Positions 6,734 to 6,953 of a DNA stretch of 6,953 bases are shown here, piece by piece. The notes beneath the pieces were generated by a model. It was not told where the DNA came from, made no database searches, and was given only the letters and a program-made list of their open reading frames with translations. Each line of letters opens with the position of its first letter. The stretch's first letter is position 1. The stretch lies in contig NHCU01000076.1 in assembly GCA_002167365.1 (NCBI GenBank), forward strand, positions 17,576 through 24,528, in the 5' to 3' direction. The translations under genes and the position numbers were made by a program. Source of the DNA: Betaproteobacteria bacterium TMED41. Its GTDB lineage: Bacteria; Pseudomonadota; Gammaproteobacteria; Burkholderiales; Burkholderiaceae_A.

Positions 6734-6953
6734 ATGGAGTTAAAATTAACTGAGTTGTCTAACGGTGGAGGTTGTGGTTGTAAAATTGAACCACGAATCT
6801 TAAATAGGATTTTAAAAAATACAACAAATATGAGAATTCCTGAAGAATTACTGGTTGGAATTGAAACATCTGACGATGCTGCAGTTTATCAACTTAACGA
6901 AGACCAAGCTTTGATTGCCACAACTGATTTTTTCTCGCCTATTGTAGACAATC
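6734..6953 (+). CDS. selD: Selenophosphate synthetase (selenide, water dikinase), N-terminal part
   Basis: Makes selenophosphate from selenide and ATP, the selenium donor for selenoneine (as SenC), selenocysteine or tRNA 2-selenouridine. Seventy-three codons are visible before the right edge. The N-terminus matches SelD closely: LTELSNGGGCGCKIEP (5-20) contains the active-site Cys14, with Cys16 and Lys17, in a glycine-rich segment corresponding to the E. coli Cys17/Cys19/Lys20 motif. It is followed by LLVGIETSDDAAVYQL (39-54) with the Mg/ATP-binding Asp pair, and ALIATTDFFSPIVDN (59-73). The key residue is cysteine, not selenocysteine. Start ATG at 6734 is chosen because it gives the standard short lead into the motif; an ATG at 6723 in another frame stops after six codons. 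No clear Shine-Dalgarno is present. It is divergent from the SenA-like gene, sharing the 67-bp promoter region. Confidence 0.95.
   Translation, partial: MELKLTELSNGGGCGCKIEPRILNRILKNTTNMRIPEELLVGIETSDDAAVYQLNEDQALIATTDFFSPIVDN

Noticed and set aside
6723..6743. Six-codon ORF (ATG to TAA) overlapping the selD start
   Set aside because: Too short, no ribosome binding site, and no sign of a leader-peptide attenuator; likely chance in AT-rich DNA.

Overview
The window is a compact, AT-rich stretch (roughly one third G+C by eye) from a Gram-negative bacterium. A lipoprotein solute-binding protein, DsbD-type periplasmic redox chemistry and almost no intergenic DNA suggest a streamlined, possibly marine, proteobacterium-like lineage. 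The sequence alone does not fix the taxon.

Layout: six plus-strand genes are packed head to tail. They are the 3' part of a DsbD/ScsB-type thiol:disulfide interchange protein (1-1272), a PhnD-superfamily lipoprotein of the putative selenate-binding clade (1289-2158), its ABC ATPase (2161-2928), two paralogous PhnE-type permeases (2915-3766 and 3742-4530), and an EgtD-type histidine N-alpha-trimethyltransferase (4527-5456). The largest gap is 16 nt, and the last four genes overlap one another, so this reads as one operon. Converging on it, with a 14-nt overlap of the 3' ends, is a minus-strand EgtB/SenA-type non-heme iron enzyme (5443-6666). A 67-bp, very AT-rich divergent intergenic region (6667-6733) separates it from the 5' end of selD (selenophosphate synthetase), which runs off the right edge.

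How they fit together: the ABC importer would bring in a selenium oxyanion; SelD makes selenophosphate; EgtD makes hercynine from histidine; the EgtB/SenA-like enzyme would join a selenium donor to hercynine. This is the logic of selenoneine biosynthesis (senA, senB, senC = selD-like). The selenosugar synthase SenB is not in the window and would be expected just past the right edge or elsewhere. The points to check are the dedicated Se importer fused by overlap to egtD, and the DsbD-type reductase at its head: together they look like one import-reduction-incorporation unit. Individual enzyme families are called with good confidence. The selenoneine assignment is inference from family plus context.
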